A stretch of 64,000 bases of DNA from Distichodus sexfasciatus (taxonomy: Eukaryota > Chordata > Actinopteri > Characiformes > Distichodontidae): the NCBI GenBank assembly GCA_032718565.1, contig JAVGVS010000283.1, positions 337,791 to 401,790 of the forward strand. The letters are read 5' to 3'. Each line of letters begins with the position of its first letter. Positions within the stretch are counted from its first letter, which is position 1. The position numbers and the translations under genes were made by a program. Under the pieces are notes generated by a model. The model saw only the letters and a list, made by a program, of their open reading frames with translations, made no database searches and had not been told where the DNA came from. This document shows, one piece after another, positions 32,430 through 45,284 of this stretch.

Positions 32430-32625
32430 TACAGCAGTAGTAGCAGCAGTAGTAGTACTAGAAGAAATAGTAGTAATAGTAGTAGTAACAACAGTAATAC
32501 TACTGCTTCTTGTACTACTACTACTACTGCAAGTACGACTACTGCAACTTTAGTACTACTACTTCTAGTACCGTAGCAGTACTGTACTGTAACAGCAGTG
32601 GTAGTAGTAGCAGTACTAGAAGAGA
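32430..32625. repeat. AGT/ACT trinucleotide array with inverted halves
   Basis: The plus strand starts as GTAGTAGCAGCAGTAGTAGT-type repeats, switches to (ACT)n-like repeats around 32505, and returns to GTAGTAGTAGCAGTACTAG near 32600. Because AGT and ACT are reverse complements, the array can fold into hairpins. Confidence 0.85.
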
Positions 32626-32679
32626 CGAGATGACGCAGCGCCAGTTTTTACAGAGTACAAAGTACAAAGGTTATATATT

Positions 32680-33290
32680 AAGTAGGGATGCTGATACCAC
32701 CCCCCATGCAGTTACTTGTACTCGGAACAAAATTCCCCAAAACCCACTACCGATACCACATGTGGAAGTAGATGTAGTTATGTTCATCGCCACGCGGAGG
32801 CAGTGTAAATGCCACAACACTTGCCAAATAAACTGTAAACTGTGCGGAGATAAAAATTTCAGTTGCCTTTTTTTATACAAAAGAACCTTCCACTTACCTG
32901 TCTAAAAACTGCCTAAATCACTCTTTTTTTTTGATAGTTACAAAATGTTACAGAACCAGTGTTTTAATATTTTATTTAATTGTTGTATTTATTTTTTGAT
33001 ACTTATAGAACAAATAAATGGATAAAAAATTAGTATGATTTATTTTATAAAATGACATAATAAGGCTCAAGTGTACTTTACTTTATATTTTGGTTTTGAA
33101 AGTGTTTTTTTGAGTTTAGACTACTTGATATTGGTTTAAAAAAAACTTCTTTAAAAATCCTACTATTATTGTCATTGTTTTAATAACAGACCTACACAGG
33201 TATCGGTACTCGGTATTGGTGAGTACCCAAAAATAAATATCGGTACTCGTACTCGGCGTCAAAAAAAATGGTATCGTCTCTTTATTACAT
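32680..33290. mobile_element. possible non-autonomous DNA transposon (hAT-like ends)
   Basis: The left end reads GGGATGCTGATACCACC ... TACCGATACCACA. The right end reads GTATCGGTACTCGGTATTGG ... GGTATCGTCTC, roughly inverted copies of one another. Such TACCGATACC-rich termini occur in fish DNA transposon repeats. The interior is AT-rich with no transposase frame. Confidence 0.4.
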
Positions 33291-33690
33291 ATGCGGTGTG
33301 GGACTGAACAAAAGGAGACAAGGCAATAAAAATGCAGGAGCGAAACGCTGTCATCCTATAACTCCTGCTCGCTATCTTTTCCATCGAAGCTCCGGCTCCG
33401 CCACACTGCTCTGCTATTCGTGATAATCTCAGTGTTGCGTAAGAAGCCCATGGCCTTCTACCGCACCGGGATTTACTCTCACCCAGCGGGGCGGAAATTC
33501 ACCCCACCCCACCAAAAAATCTCTTTCTTTTGTGGCCAGTGGGCTTTATATTTGACTGATAACCTCAAACGTAACATTTTACAGTTCTCTTTTATACACC
33601 TTGTTACCAACGAACACTGGATGATAGACTGATTTTATATCAGATTATCACATGCACATAGAAATTGTCTACGTGTTGTTTATTTGAAAG

Positions 33691-33905
33691 TGAGTGACTA
33701 TTTGTCATTGTGAACACACCACAGCACGCAAAGCATCACAAATAAATGTGACCGCTGCATTTGAGTCATCCGCAAAGGAGCAGTGGGGAGCTTTTATGGC
33801 AGCGCCTGGGGAGCAGTGCTTGGGGACAGTGCCTGGCTCATGAGTACCTCAGTGGTACCTTTACCAGGACTTTAACCAGCAACCAGCAATCACGGGAACT
33901 CCACA
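33691..33905 (-). mobile_element. tRNA-derived SINE, copy B
   Basis: Same block order as copy A (TGAGTGACTATTTGTCATTG, GTGAACACACC, GGAGCAGTGGGGAGC, GGAGCAGTGCTTGG, CTCATGAGTACCTCAGTGGT), minus-oriented like the others. Confidence 0.75.
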
Positions 33906-36193
33906 GAATCTACTTGGTGGTGAATTGAGGAGCTACACAAACATACCAGGCAGTCAACACTGATTCCACACACAACCAAATCACACTGTACATCACGGAT
34001 GCTCTGCTCCAAACATTTTAGCTCAGTTTTAGACTACATTTTGGAGAACAGTGTAGCGGCAAAAAGTCTCGGAACCCTATTTCCCTTATACTTATCCAGA
34101 CCTGGAAATGACAAACCAAATTCCGTCCTGTGTAGAAACCCTGTAAATTTGTTATGACGAAAATGAAGATGTTTAAATGGTATAATATTATACAACTGTA
34201 AAATATGAACAAGTCTCAAACAAGAATCTTTTAGAACTGTTTGTGAATGAGTTTTGAAATGAATGGTTGGTGAATGAAGGCCATTGTTGCTGAAATCATG
34301 CTTCTGTACAGATGCGTGTGTGTGGACATTTATAAATGAATCTGTCGCTTCTCCAGCCAAACCCCAAATAAATGATATATTAATTTCTCCTGCCGCTTTA
34401 ACACCTTCACGGCGAGACTCGATGCAGCCGGATTTGAGTGACAGAGTCGAATATTGCATCCTTGCTGTGTGTGTGTGTGCATGACAGTGGCTAGGCTGCA
34501 GATGGGGAAACCTCGTCTGCCCGCCGTCTGTCTTCATGTTCCTCATTGGCTCGCTATCTCTCTGTCTCGCTCTCGTTCACACACACACACAAAAACACAC
34601 ACACACACTCTCTCTCTTGTACACTCACTTTCTCTCTCTCTTACTAATCCGTTCAGGGTTTAACCTGCTGAAGAGTGGACGAGGCCTAATCCGTGGGAGC
34701 GCATCCACGCATGAAAACACAGACACACACACACGCTAAACGCCATGTTTGAGGAAGCTGCATTGATTTTTGTGTAAATTTATCTGCTCAAATTGTCAGT
34801 TCAAATCAGAAAAGTGTGTGTGATTTAAGTTTCGAGTATTAAATTCTAGATTTTACACATAAGCCTTATTTTCCATTTTTCATATATCATAGGTAGTCAG
34901 TGTTTACCATATTTATGACGTCCTAACTCTAAAAACTGTGTCCTTTACATGTGTCATTTTGGTAGCAAAATAATAATAATAATTGATGGGGTTTAAACTT
35001 GGGCTCTGGTTGAAGTTATATGTTTTATGTTCTATATAGATATACATAAAGCTATATTACCTATACTGTCATATGGGTAGTCACATGTCTCATAAAAATA
35101 TCTGCCATATTTCTGACCTTCCAACTCCACTAAAAGCTAAAATATGTGTATTTTACAATGCATTACTGTGGTAGCAAAATGTCCAGAAAAATTAAAGAGC
35201 AAAAATATTGTTGCTTATGGAAGTCGAGCCTGGAATATGTTTTAAGTTACAGATATTACTGCATATACTGTATATATTCTTTTTCCAGATCTGACGTTAC
35301 ATGATGCTCCACAAACACATATAACGATCTCACGATTGCAGGTTTTTCAGCACTGGTGAGGATCCACTAAAACTACAGTTCCCTTAAAAATAGGAACTTT
35401 TTGAGGACGTTCTTTAGGCGAGGGTTGGTACTTGTTGGGTGAGGGGGAGTTTACATTTTAAGAACTCACCAAGAGACAGCCGTGTGTGTGTGTTTTTGTG
35501 AGTTTGCATTTTTAACCTTCCACCTTTTCTGACGAGGCAGTCTTCATCTGGGCTGAGCGAACAAGTCCGAGCCGCCCATCTATTTTCCAGCAAATCGAGA
35601 TGGTCTCGAAACACAATGTGGCAGCTAAAAGTCACAGCAGGCGAGGGGTGAAATTGGACGGCAAAGAGTTTACAAACGGGAATAAAACTGTGATGAACTA
35701 CGCGGGGCACAAAAAAGCCAGAACAGTTCTGTTAAAGAACCAGAATCATTGTGGAATCTGAATCTAAATCACTCTAAAATACAGTCGGAATTCAAATCTG
35801 AAGAAACTACTGTCCATAATAGAAATTCTAGAGTCTAAATCTAATTTAGCAACATCTTTTTAAATATATTTATTCTACAAATTTTATTCATTAAAATTGG
35901 TTTAGGGCAAGCTGAAATGATTCCATTCAGGTTACAGGAGGCTTAGACCTCTAATGTTCCTTGTGCATCTAGACAAGAAGATTCACGGCTACTGCGTAGT
36001 AGAGTAAGGTATCTTTTGGGGATACAGCCCTCATTTTTACAATCTCTCTCTGTCTGTCTGCATTCTTTTGCCACACTTATTGCAAATACCTTGGTCCTCA
36101 CAAACACATAAGTCAAGTGTTTGTGTGTGTGTGTGTGTATGTGTGTGTTTGTAAGTGAGATTGTGGGTCCGAAAGATCTGTTTTTATACTCAC

Positions 36194-36293
36194 AACATGA
36201 AGTCCTGCTCCCAACAGGGCCGGTCCCCTCGCACTGTGACTGTTGTGCTCTTAACATTCTGGACTTTCAGGGTCACGTAGACGTTAAACTTGT
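36194..36293 (-). CDS. unc13b: unc13b exon 3, C2A core
   Basis: The 100-nt exon lies between acceptor TTCCACAG and donor GTGAGT. It encodes (D)KFNVYVTLKVQNVKSTTV, continues with VRGDRPCWEQDFM, and is nearly identical to the C2A of Munc13 proteins. C2A of Munc13 lacks the calcium-binding aspartates and is known to homodimerise or bind the RIM zinc finger, linking priming to the active zone. The Asp in RGDRP is the UNC13B-type residue (UNC13A has Ser in human). Phase in is one base of Asp; phase out leaves two bases of Phe. Confidence 0.95.
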
Positions 36294-36467
36294 CTGTGGA
36301 ACACACACACACACACGCACCATCTTTATATAAAAAAATATGCAAGATATTACATAGAATACAGTATATACAGCATTTCCCGGAATCTAAACCCTAAAAC
36401 ATACACAATTATTAAGCATTATCATGTATAATGCATATAAGATAATGTGAGGTACATATATATATCA

Positions 36468-36600
36468 TCTCCCTGGAGCAACTTGGGGTTAAAGGTCTTG
36501 CTCTGGGACCCAATGATGCTCGTGCTGGAGGTAGGATTCGAACCCAGCGCCTCTAACAGCTCAAAGCCCCAGCCCAAGCTACCCTTAACAGTCTGCATCG
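36468..36600 (-). mobile_element. tRNA-derived SINE fragment (second family)
   Basis: In reverse complement it reads GGGTTCGAATCCTACCTCCA, then CATCATTGGGTCCCAGAGCA, then ACCTTTAACCCCAAGTTGCT. It matches the plus-strand element at 46431-46640 closely. The GGTTCGAATCC is a pol III B box. Confidence 0.7.
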
Positions 36601-37205
36601 CTCGCTTCTCTTTAACCCCAACTGCTAACGCAACTTAACACAGTACATGTACACAGTACACAATAATGTTTCTAAACCTCTACATCATGACCAGCATCAC
36701 CACCACTCAAAAAACTCTTTAACTTGCAGTGTTCCCAATTCAATGTCATGCACCAAAGTCAGAACGTTGCCTCTCACACGCTCACACAAATTCTAAAACC
36801 CGCACAGTGGGAAGCTTCGAAATCTCCAGCTCCAGCTGTGTATAACTTTCAGATTTCAAAAAGCCGAACAAGTCCACCTTGGCCAAGATGGAAGCAATAA
36901 TAATCCGTGCTCATATTACATATAACGTCATGTTTTACTTTGTTTGAATTAATGAGTGTTAAGAGTATTCCACAGCATAAGATGACGTATTCTTGGACGA
37001 AACAGCTTGGATGGAGTCAGCTACTTTAAGTCTAAAGTAGCTTGTTTAAAAACACTATTTTGTGAAGGCCGAGTGAAAATACGGATATTCTTTGACAAGA
37101 AAAGATATTCCGAGATTTGAGTCAGGATAAAGTGCATTAGAGGCAGTGTTGTTAAGCTTTGGCAGTACATGAGACAAAGGAAACAGCCCAGAAAGATAGT
37201 ATTAG

Positions 37206-37208
<3 letters not shown>

Positions 37209-37238
<30 letters not shown>

Positions 37239-37240
37239 TG
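37209..37240. repeat. (GT)n microsatellite (one of many)
   Basis: Similar (CA/GT)n runs lie near 34582-34610, 36121-36148, 38742-38760, 43705-43720, 43975-44036, 46351-46381, 50594-50621, 60826-60858, 63026-63042, 63605-63620 and 63823-63848. Confidence 0.95.
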
Positions 37241-37904
37241 TAGTTATATATGCATGGCTTTATGGAAATGCTGCTTATTTCCGCTGAGGCTCAGAGCAGT
37301 TGAACCAGGTTGTCACAGGTCAGGACAAGCGGGCGTAATTAGACAGAGATCGAAAATGCCACAAGTGTTCTCCGGTGCCGCAGAGAACCCGGGAAAGAGA
37401 GTTAGAGTTAGACAAGAAAAACGAAGCAAGAGATGTAGGAAGGCTCGTCCCGTAATCATCTGCTTTACATTGAAGTTTGACTGCTGGATCGTTTTTCACC
37501 ACCATTTTTGCCTTTATTCCTTACTTTGTCCCCGCTGCTGCTTGTTTATCGATTGCATGGTTCAGGCCTGTTCATTAGGGGTGTAACAATACATCAATCT
37601 ACATCAATGATTAGCAGCACTGATCATCGATCAAGTGTCTTCATTCACTGATCTGAGGTTTCAGATCTTTTCAAAAATCATCATTTAAAATCATCTCCTG
37701 AAATTGCTGAATAAATGCGATAATTATTCGAGATGCCAATGTCAGGCAAAATAATTAGGAACATTTTAAGCTCCTTTGGGTTTTGAACCCCTAATCTCAA
37801 GGTCTCCAACGTAGGGTTTCAGTTCCTCATTGAACTCCCATCTCAATCTGATTTTCTCCTTAAAAACTCCTCCCTCCTTCGTTATTTGTATTATTATTAT
37901 TAGG

Positions 37905-37990
37905 GGTGTAACAGTTCTCCAAATCCCACAGTTCGGTTCATATCTCAGTTTTTGAGCCACGGCTTGGTTCATACTTTGGGGCACATCACA
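37905..37990. mobile_element. hAT-type repeat end
   Basis: AGGGGTGTAACAGTTCTCC, CACAGTTCGGTTCATATCTC and GCCACGGCTTGGTTCATAC resemble the common teleost hAT-type terminus. Only one end is seen. A related GGGATGTAACGATACATGAA occurs at about 58424. Confidence 0.4.
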
Positions 37991-39084
37991 GATTTCAGAA
38001 TCATTAGCCAGTATATTATGTGTTCATTCCCTCATTATCTAAATCGCTTAATCTCAGTTGGGGTCATGGCGGGAATCAACCCTGGGTGGGCACAAATACA
38101 CCCCAGTGCACACAAACACACCCACCTGCGGAAGCAAATTGGCGTAGCCAATGAAGCTACAGCGCACTTTATTTCAGGATTTGTAAGTCTTAAAGAAAAG
38201 GTCACTGGGATGCGAAACCCCCATCTTACAATAACCAACACAGGGTTTCAGTCGTACCAAAAGCGCAGGTAGAAGGTAGGTGTTCGCAATGGAGATGGAG
38301 ATAACAGAAAAGGTTGTGATGTGTGCAGTTCAGGTTTACGTCACGGTCGGCTGGTAATTTCCGTCTTCTTATGATCCATTTTGGAGTCTCACTGTCGCCT
38401 AAAACCCAGGGCGCTGCACCCACATCTTCCCTTTAATATAGCAAATAACAGAGGTGAGGATGAACGGAGGGAGGGAGGAAGGGAGCTTCTTCATATATCA
38501 CTGTAGTTAAGAGATCCTCCCAAGATGTAATCCCACTTTTATTAGACTTCCTTGAGTGTGTGTGTGTTGGTGTGTGTGTTATGAAGAGGAAAGGTGGTTG
38601 TGGAAGTAAACAACCTTGCCAGACCAACGCAGGGGTCAAACCTGAAGGGCCACTTAACCTGGACAGAGCCTCTCTAATGAAGAGCTGAGAGTCAAGAGGA
38701 TGATAGGAATTGAGCTACAGAGGACAGGAAAACACACAAGGAGTGTGTGTGTGTGTGTGTAGTTAGTCTAGCTGGTTCTCTCAGACCCCTTTTCCACTGC
38801 CCTGGTATCCTTGCTGAAGTTGGGAACCAGCAAGAACCAGCCTGCAGTCTCGCTGACTAAAGGGCCCAGTGGGCGCCAGGTGATAGCACTACGACCTTCG
38901 CCCAACTCTCACGACATCAAGGGTTCTTGGTTCCAGACCAGCAAAGTTTTGGGCACTATATTGGGACAATATCAAGGGCTCGTTTAAAGAGAGCGGCTTC
39001 CTTGATTGTCACTGGATGTTGAGTTAATTCATCTCGTTGCTTTGATGCTCTGCTAGTTCTCATGGAAAAAGTTCGGAGTTTACA

Positions 39085-39395
39085 TGAAGTCTAGCAAGTT
39101 TGGTTTTGTTTGGATGTTTTTCTGAAAAGAGATAGACTTTATAGTAAATATGGGTCACACAGAATATAAACTGACACATAACTTCATTACACTTTGTTTT
39201 ATCAAAATTCTATACACAACTTTATGCCTAGACAGAGCCTAGATGAAGTACGAAGTTTCACGAGAATCAGACGAATGGTGTCGTACGTTTTTTCAAAATA
39301 ACAGAGAATTTCAGTTATTCCACACCGTTCAAGAGATACAAGCTAAAACGTACTGTATATTGGTTTGTAATAGCGCCACCCATTGGCGGACATGT
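39085..39395 (+). repeat. interspersed repeat, intact copy
   Basis: It shares TTTTGTTTGGATGTTTTTCTG, TATCAAAATTCT, GCCTAGACAGAGCCTAGATG, GATACAAGCTAAAA and TTTGTAATAGCGCCACC with 45285-46155 in the same order and orientation. The family is unknown to me, and the orientation given is arbitrary. Confidence 0.75.
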
Positions 39396-42264
39396 GCCAT
39401 TTTTTGCTGTCTGAGGTCTGTCACGCAATCCTGTAAAAAGATTAAAATATTATAAGGAAATGGACATCTCAAGACCTTTGGTATGGTGCTGAATTAAAAT
39501 TTTATCAAATATAATTTTAAAGCAACAATACATAAATATTATTTAAGGTTATGTAACACTACAATGTTTTACAGCAACTGGCAATTATATTTTATGTATT
39601 AGAGGGTGTGCAAAAAAAATCTATTTGACTCGTGATTCTTTGTTTTTTTTTTCTTTTTTATTCCATAATAAGAGGTTTTGGACCTCTAATTTTAGCAGTC
39701 ACCCAAACACTTCCACCTCTCAAATGCTGTTTCACTTGGCCAACAACCAATCAGGTTCTTCTATCTGCCCTAATTGCCTTGTTGGTGCTCCTCAGCCAGT
39801 AAGGAGCAGACACTAGGTGGAGTCTAAACAGGATTGGCTCATTTGAAAAACCCTCTCTCACTAAGCTGATATGTTTGGAAGAAGCATGGCTTTTAGGAGG
39901 AACAATGGAGCTGGTTCTTTCTCCTAACATGGCATTTTGGAGTTTACTGGCAGTTTGTTGGAGTTTGATGGTTCTTTCTGTTTAGTCTGTGTTGCCTTGT
40001 GGGTTAATATCATCATTTGGATGGTTCAAGAGGGAAATGTTTGCTGTAAGTGAATCTTGCAGCTTGGCTGGTTTCAATGAGCTTGTGTTTGATGAGAATG
40101 TGACTCAGTTTGGTGAAAAAGTCTTGTATGCTGAAGCTTTTTGGTATCAGTTGCTGGGTTGCTGTGTTTTCATTGCTTCTTGCTTTCTTCCAAATGTGAT
40201 CATGGTTTGTGATGGGGGGGAAAATGGTGGCTGGAAAGTGTACCTCAAAGTCAGCTCCTACAAATGCTTACATGCTGGAAAATCTGCAATCTTTTCACTG
40301 TTTATCGGAATGTCCTTATTTCATCAATGGTGTGGTTCTGTGCTGGTTTTCTCCAAAACGGAGAAAATATGGATGTGTCAAGCCCATTTAAACCTGGGTT
40401 TATTTTTTTTCCCCTCATCATGTAGGTTTGCAGCCTTGTACTGAACTTCCTGGCATGTTTGCACGTCTTGTCTGGGCCCAAAAACTTCATGCACCAATGG
40501 ACTTGTGATGGTAACTTGAAGTGGCACTGAAGCATAGGAGGAACATGTAGATATCTGGACCTTCTAAATGCTGTCTTTGAGTATTGCAGCACTGATGTGG
40601 TATTTTGAGGACTCAAAGTTGTATTCATCAGAATAATGTGACTTTGCCTCTCGAGCACTTTACAAACTACTTTGATGGAAAAAGAGAAATTCTTGGACAA
40701 TGTTCTGAAATGCAAACTGTAATAATGGACTGACTTTGGAGAGTGGGAAATGGCTGAGTTGAGATGAAGGAAATGCATGTTATGAAGTCTTTGGAACTCT
40801 GGAATATCTGCATATCGGGGGACGTGGTGCGTGGTTTTGATGGATATTCCGGGTCTTTGAGGCTTGGCAATGTTCTTTCTTGGAGATCACAGCACCGACG
40901 TGGTATTTGTGGATCGAAGGTTCTTCGTTGCACTCAAATTATGTGGATGAGGACGACGATGGTTCAGATACGCTGAGTGAGGAATGTTCATACCTTTTTG
41001 ACTTCCTTCTGGTGGTTCTTTGCTTCTCTGGGGGGGGGCTTTCTGAGTATTAACGTGGCTGGAGCTGGCTGTTCAGTGACTTGATTCACTCACAGTGTAC
41101 ACCCTTCTTGATCTATATTGAGTTACTATGGAACAATCGTTTCCTATGCTCTATATCAGAAAACATTGATTGTTTCCCACTCCTACAAGGCAATACAGAT
41201 GAAAAAGAACCATTGAGTGTAGCCAGGGCCACGCCATCCCTGGATATCGTTCATTCAAGAGTACTGCAAGGAGAAGCTGAGTAAGTACACTTTCTTTCAA
41301 AAAATTTGGTATATAAATAAATATAAAAATGGCAAGATCCGTTTATGATCTCTAGTTGTTAAGGTTTACGGTGTTTTTGTTGCTTGATTTCTCTAAACTT
41401 AGATCTCCACTGAAATGAGTGCTGCCAGCAGAAGAATCTCCCAGAATGCGATGCACACTAACTACAAGAGTGTAATGGGTAAGTGTAAGACTTAATATGT
41501 GCTCCTGTGACTTAAGAATGAATGTTCATAGCTTTTATCTTTTTGCAGTTAAGCACTCCAAGTTGGACTCCACCTGAGAAATGACGGGGAGAAACAGAAA
41601 AAGGTGTCATATATTTAAATCGCATATAAAAGTTTCTTAAATGTGGATTAAGCCTGGTCTTGGATAAGTTGCAGTACCAATAGAGATCTACCATTCAAAC
41701 TCTAAACTAGTCTAGAGGTACTCAACCCTTGACTGGGCAATTGGCCCTTTATGAGCATCTAACCACCAAATGATACATGAACCACTGTGAAATTTGTTCT
41801 CTTTCTCAACTGCAGTCCTCACACCCTCATCACAGGAAGCAACTTGAATCCCTTTTGCATCCAAGAAGCTACAGTGATGGAGCCAGAAGAAGGGTGGTGG
41901 GTAGTGATCTGTGCAGAAAATGAGTTGAAGTGATATTATTGAATTAGTGATGTATTTATCCTTGGTATATTACAGAGCCTTTGTTTTGGACGACTATCGC
42001 GGTGATACCCAAAATACTGGATCCACATGACTAGTAAGACAAAACACAGTGAGAACTGGAGTAATACTTAAGAGGCTCAAATAAGGTACTTGGGAAGAGC
42101 TAAACTATTTGTTTGGTTTTGTCCCCTATCAGGACTTCGGATTTGGCAGGTGGAAAATACGGTCTGGACAAGGGACGCAGTCTTGGACATGAGGATGCAG
42201 TCTGTAACTCAAACATGAAGGTGAATGTGAGCAGTTCAGATGAAGGGTAAAGGTAGGATTTGTT

Positions 42265-42515
42265 TCTACTATCTACTGATTAGCTTAGAAGATAACTAAC
42301 TCAAATTTAACTAATTAGCTTTAAACATAACTAATGTAACTACTAATTAGCTTAAAAGATAACTAACTCAAATTTTTAACTACTGATTAGCTTGGAAGAT
42401 AAATTTAACTACTGGTTAGCTTGGAAGATAACTTTAACTAGAAAAAATGTAACTACTGATTAACTTAAAAGATAACTAACTCAAATGTAACTACTAATTA
42501 TCTTAGCTTTAAATA
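42265..42515. repeat. degenerate minisatellite (TAACTACTGATTAGCTT units)
   Basis: About six imperfect copies of a unit near 40 bp (CTACTGATTAGCTTGGAAGA, TAACTAACTCAAATTTAACT), AT-rich and irregular in spacing. Confidence 0.75.
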
Positions 42516-42644
42516 CAAGTAAATGGGCCAAAAAACAGGTGAAATTTTGCAATAGACTAAAACGCGTCTCGCTACGAAACACTGAAACGTCTTGGTGGCG
42601 AATTTATTGACCTAGCCTAATGTCTGGCCCATAAATCCTAAACC

Positions 42645-44685
42645 TACAATGCCTTGTAAAAGTATTCACCCCCTTTCCCTGTTTTGTTGCAAACAAAAGA
42701 CAGTGATTTTATAGGGAGGATTCTATGATTGGCTTTGCTGAGGTCTCACCACTGAAACCTGTTTATTTTGTTATTCCTGTTTTTACTTTTGTTTTATTAT
42801 ACCTGCCTTGGCTTTGAAACAGCTATAGGTGCTAATATGGAATTAAAACTTAACTAACCTGTTGCATTACAACCTAGACTTGAAATGGATTGTTTCACAA
42901 ATGATTTGCATTCAGTTTACACAATGTGCTTATAACTTTTGAGATGCAAAATGTTATTTATTGTGAGGCAAACAGAAAACTAGGGTGCGCATAACTATTC
43001 ACCCCCTCCAGGTTAATACTTAGTAGAGCCTCCTTTTGCAGCAGCTAGTCTCTTTGGCTATGTCCTCTATGAGCTTAGCACATCTAGCCACTTTTATGGC
43101 TTTTCAGAGCAGGTGTGTGTATATGTATGTATGTATGGAGCGTTCAGATGCGAAACCTTGTAAATCTACCTGACCATGCACCTGCGGTCAAGTTCAGGAT
43201 CTTAATTTTAAAGGCAAAGTTATTAGTAAATGTAACTTCGGCTAATTCGCTGCATTTTTAACAATCTTTTCTTTTGTGTCAAAACCAGCTAAATCCACAG
43301 CTCCTTTCTTTTCACAAAACCCTCTAAATCCACTTCTTCCACATAGACATAAGCTTAAAAAAAATCACTTAAGATGCAACTGGAAACACTGAAAATGACG
43401 GCACATGCAAGCAATTGGAGGGGGCGGTGTAGGTTCATTAAGGCCCCATACACACGTAGCCGGGTATTTATTAAAAATGAATCTTTTTCTCTTCCATTTT
43501 CAAAAAACGGTAAAAAGGCTTAACTACACGAGCACGTTAATTAAGCAGGGTGTTTATTTTAATGACTGCAGTATTACAGCTCAGCAATTATTTGCTCATT
43601 TATCTTCACCACCTTGGGAGAGATAAAAATGCAGATATTTTGTCTGCTTTTCAGGTGGTTGAAGTGTCATTCTGCGACGCACGCTCACTGCTGGTGAGAG
43701 GGAGTGTGTGTGTGTGTGTGTGCCTTTTTTTTTTTTTTTTTGTGCGGTGGGGATCTTTTTGTCCCCTAAAATTACTTTCATTTTTATGGCTTTGTGGGGA
43801 CATTGGAGCGGTCCCCATAAGGAAAATTGACTACAGAAAATGCTTATTTTATTTGAGAAACTGAGAGGTAAATGTGCATTTTGGTTACGGAGGTCAAGGT
43901 TAGGATTAGCATTAGCTGTAGAATTGTATACACTGTCATTATGGGAGTCTGTGGAATGTCCCCACAAAGAGAGAGTGCGTGCGTGTGCGTGCGTGTGTGC
44001 GTGTGTGTGTGTGTGCGTGTGTGTGTGTGCGTGCGCATCAACGGGGTGGTAGGGGAAACCTGCTATACCTGCGACCAAGCCATTTTCACCTGATTCGATC
44101 TTGCGTTGTGATTGGTTCTTGGAACGTAGAGGCTTCTGCTGCCAAAGGAAAGTGGTGTTTAGAGGATTTTGCCTACAAACTGCTATTTCAGTCTAGGCGG
44201 AGAGTGGTATTTAGCGGGTTCTGAAGCAAAATGATTTCATGTATACTATGCGTGGAGAGCATAACGAACATTCTCATTAGTTGCTTTTGCACCTGAGCTT
44301 TTCATACGCATTCTGAGATGATATGCCACCTAGACTGCAGATCGGTAGACCTAACTGAACTAATCTGAGTTGTGAATTTAAGTAATTGGCAGTGCCGGAG
44401 CTTATTTAGGAGCTTCATAGCAAAGGGGGTGAATACATATGCGCGCACCATTTTTCTGTTTTTTGTTTATTTATATATATATAATTTTTTTTTTTTTTTT
44501 TTTTTTTAGTTTTTATTACATTTAAATTTATCAACTTGAACTATTTTGTGTAGATTCACTACATAAAAGCCAAATAAAAATCCATTTCAATTCCAGGTTG
44601 TAATGCAACAAAATGGGGGAGAGTGGGGTGGGCGAAGGAAAAGTGAGGGCGGTGAATATTTTGGCAAGGCACTGTATGTTTAAGT
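42645..44685. mobile_element. fold-back DNA element with long inverted termini
   Basis: The left end reads TGCCTTGTAAAAGTATTCACC, then GTTTTGTTGCA, TTGCATTACAACCTAGA and GTGCGCATAACTATTCACCC. The right end carries the same blocks in inverse order and orientation (44665-44395). The left arm has an extra block of about 150 bp inside TTGCA. The centre contains other repeats, including a TGTGGGGAC ... GTCCCCACA pair (43740-43975). No transposase frame is visible, so it looks non-autonomous. Confidence 0.65.
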
Positions 44686-45284
44686 AGACTATAGCTTTGA
44701 CAATATAGTGGAATATAAACTCTAAAATAATTTACTTGAATATAAACTCTAAAATAATATTTGAATATAAACTTTAAGACGGTTAAGTAAAATATAACTT
44801 CAAGGTAATACTGTTGAATGTCCTAAGGCAGGTGGGTCTTACGAGTTTCTTTTTCCTGATTTGAAATATTGTTTTTATATTTCACATCAGGTTTTGCTTT
44901 TCTCACGCAACAAAAAGCAAAAGGCTGTGGTGGAGGCACTCCTGGGGTTCTGGGACAGGGTTCGATTCCCTGCGCAGTCTGCAACAATCCGGCCTGAAAA
45001 GGATTTTGATTTAGCCATGAAACTGATGATGGTTGAAATATCAGCTGTGAAATCTTTGAGATTTTGTTGTTGTGATTTGTAATCTGGATAGTGCCCCCTA
45101 TTATAGTTCCTGTGTGTGTGTGTGCAGGGTTCCCTGCAGCACTTTATAGTTAAGGCAGCTGCCTTGACGACACATGCCTCCCACCTTGACTACGTTCAAC
45201 CGACAAAAGAGAAACACAACTGCGAGCAGTTATCAATGAGTCCAAGCACTGACATGAACCGCCTCCTGGGCGCTGGAATGTACA

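Larger units (their letters stand above)
31049..36193 (-). other. unc13b intron 3
   Basis: 5.1 kb. Contains a pair of TGCATATTCAT octamer-like sites (31520, 31551), a trinucleotide array (32430-32625), a possible hAT-like element (32680-33290), SINE copy B (33691-33905) and (CA)n runs near 34580-34730. The stretch 34740-36120 shows nothing I recognise. Confidence 0.65.

Noticed and set aside
39989..40444. 151-codon plus-strand frame
   Set aside because: It lies in a block with internal duplication, no family resemblance, and an open antisense frame of equal length.
43596..44224. Frames with Val/Cys or His/Thr runs
   Set aside because: They translate (GT)n/(CA)n microsatellites.
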